Origin: a virus
Virus record (IMG/VR): IMGVR_UViG_3300007276_000273
Coordinates: 1 to 25,384 of that record
Direction: 5' to 3' (one strand)
Length of the DNA: 25,384 nucleotides
Made by a program: the position numbers and the translations under genes. This document shows, one piece after another, positions 25,310 through 25,384 of this stretch (position 1 is the first letter of the stretch; each line of letters begins with the position of its first letter). The notes beneath the pieces are model-generated. The model did not search any database and was not told the origin of the DNA. It was given only the letters and a program-made list of their open reading frames with translations.

Positions 25310-25384
25310 ATTAAATATAAAAGCTTCCACCGCGGACAAATCGATAATAATACCGATAGGCCAAATTTTTGACGAAGTTGGTAA
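25296..25384 (+). CDS. Unknown protein, 3'-truncated by the window end
   Basis: An ORF opens at ATG 25296, overlaps the preceding gene by 14 bases, and stays open to the end of the window. The visible 29 residues begin MAVNRLNIKASTADKSIIIP and continue GQIFDEVG. The overlap matches the packing of the surrounding structural genes, and the start follows the local style, so it is probably the next gene of the baseplate/tail block. Nothing more can be said about its function. Confidence 0.6.
   Translation, partial: MAVNRLNIKASTADKSIIIPIGQIFDEVG

Noticed and set aside
1-25384. tRNA genes, CRISPR arrays, insertion sequences, integrase or attachment sites
   Set aside because: All intergenic gaps are under about 120 bases. 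None shows cloverleaf, spaced direct-repeat or terminal inverted-repeat structure, and no transposase or integrase motif was seen.
1-25384. Alternative genetic code (stop-codon reassignment)
   Set aside because: TAA, TAG and TGA all end well-supported genes at sensible places, and no conserved frame needs to read through a stop.

Overview
The window is a gene-dense, AT-rich stretch of a contractile-tailed (myovirus-type) bacteriophage genome, distantly related to the T4 superfamily. All 17 supported genes lie on the + strand, mostly touching or overlapping by 1-14 bases. Diagnostic genes are T4-type baseplate components (gp53-, gp25- and gp6-like proteins and a giant hub with a cell-wall peptidase) and a T4-type replication set (gp32-like SSB, UvsX, flap/RNase H-type exonuclease, gp41-like helicase). 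A Bacteroidota (Flavobacteriia-like) host is my inference. Start codons are preceded by A-rich tracts instead of Shine-Dalgarno sequences, and one small gene belongs to a Cys-rich family (DUF5522-like) that I associate with that phylum. The very long structural genes suggest a large phage, but genome size cannot be seen here.

Layout. 1-8883: left structural block, with a 5'-truncated tail/baseplate protein, an unknown structural protein, a gp53-like wedge protein and a 2115-residue hub ending in an M23 metallopeptidase. 8884-10035: a promoter-like element, a small unknown gene, a very acidic coiled-coil protein with a 15-bp tandem repeat, and a near-consensus promoter. 10036-17154: replication and nucleotide block: SSB, UvsX, a SlyD-type FKBP prolyl isomerase, a 5'-3' exonuclease with a TTG start, an unknown 149-residue protein, the DnaB/gp41-type helicase and a B12-dependent class II ribonucleotide reductase. 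A strong hairpin terminator follows. 17229-17438: DUF5522-like gene. 17471-25384: right structural block: gp25-like and gp6-like wedge proteins, a 1207-residue protein at the gp7 position with a membrane-type hydrophobic core and a Cys-rich region, a 596-residue protein at the gp8 position, and the start of one more gene that runs off the window.

How the parts fit. The two structural blocks would together build the baseplate: wedge (gp53, gp25, gp6 and the gp7/gp8-position proteins) around a central hub carrying a peptidoglycan-cleaving domain. The replication block between them supplies ssDNA coating, strand exchange, primer or flap removal, helicase and deoxynucleotide synthesis, with what look like its own promoter and terminator. 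The most notable points are complete absence of GATC by eye, the phage-borne SlyD-like isomerase, the membrane/Cys-rich giant baseplate-position protein, the SSB with a bacterial-like C-terminal tip and no zinc site, and the replication island inside the baseplate cluster. No tRNA, CRISPR array, insertion sequence or integrase was seen, and no gene-free stretch exceeds about 120 bases.
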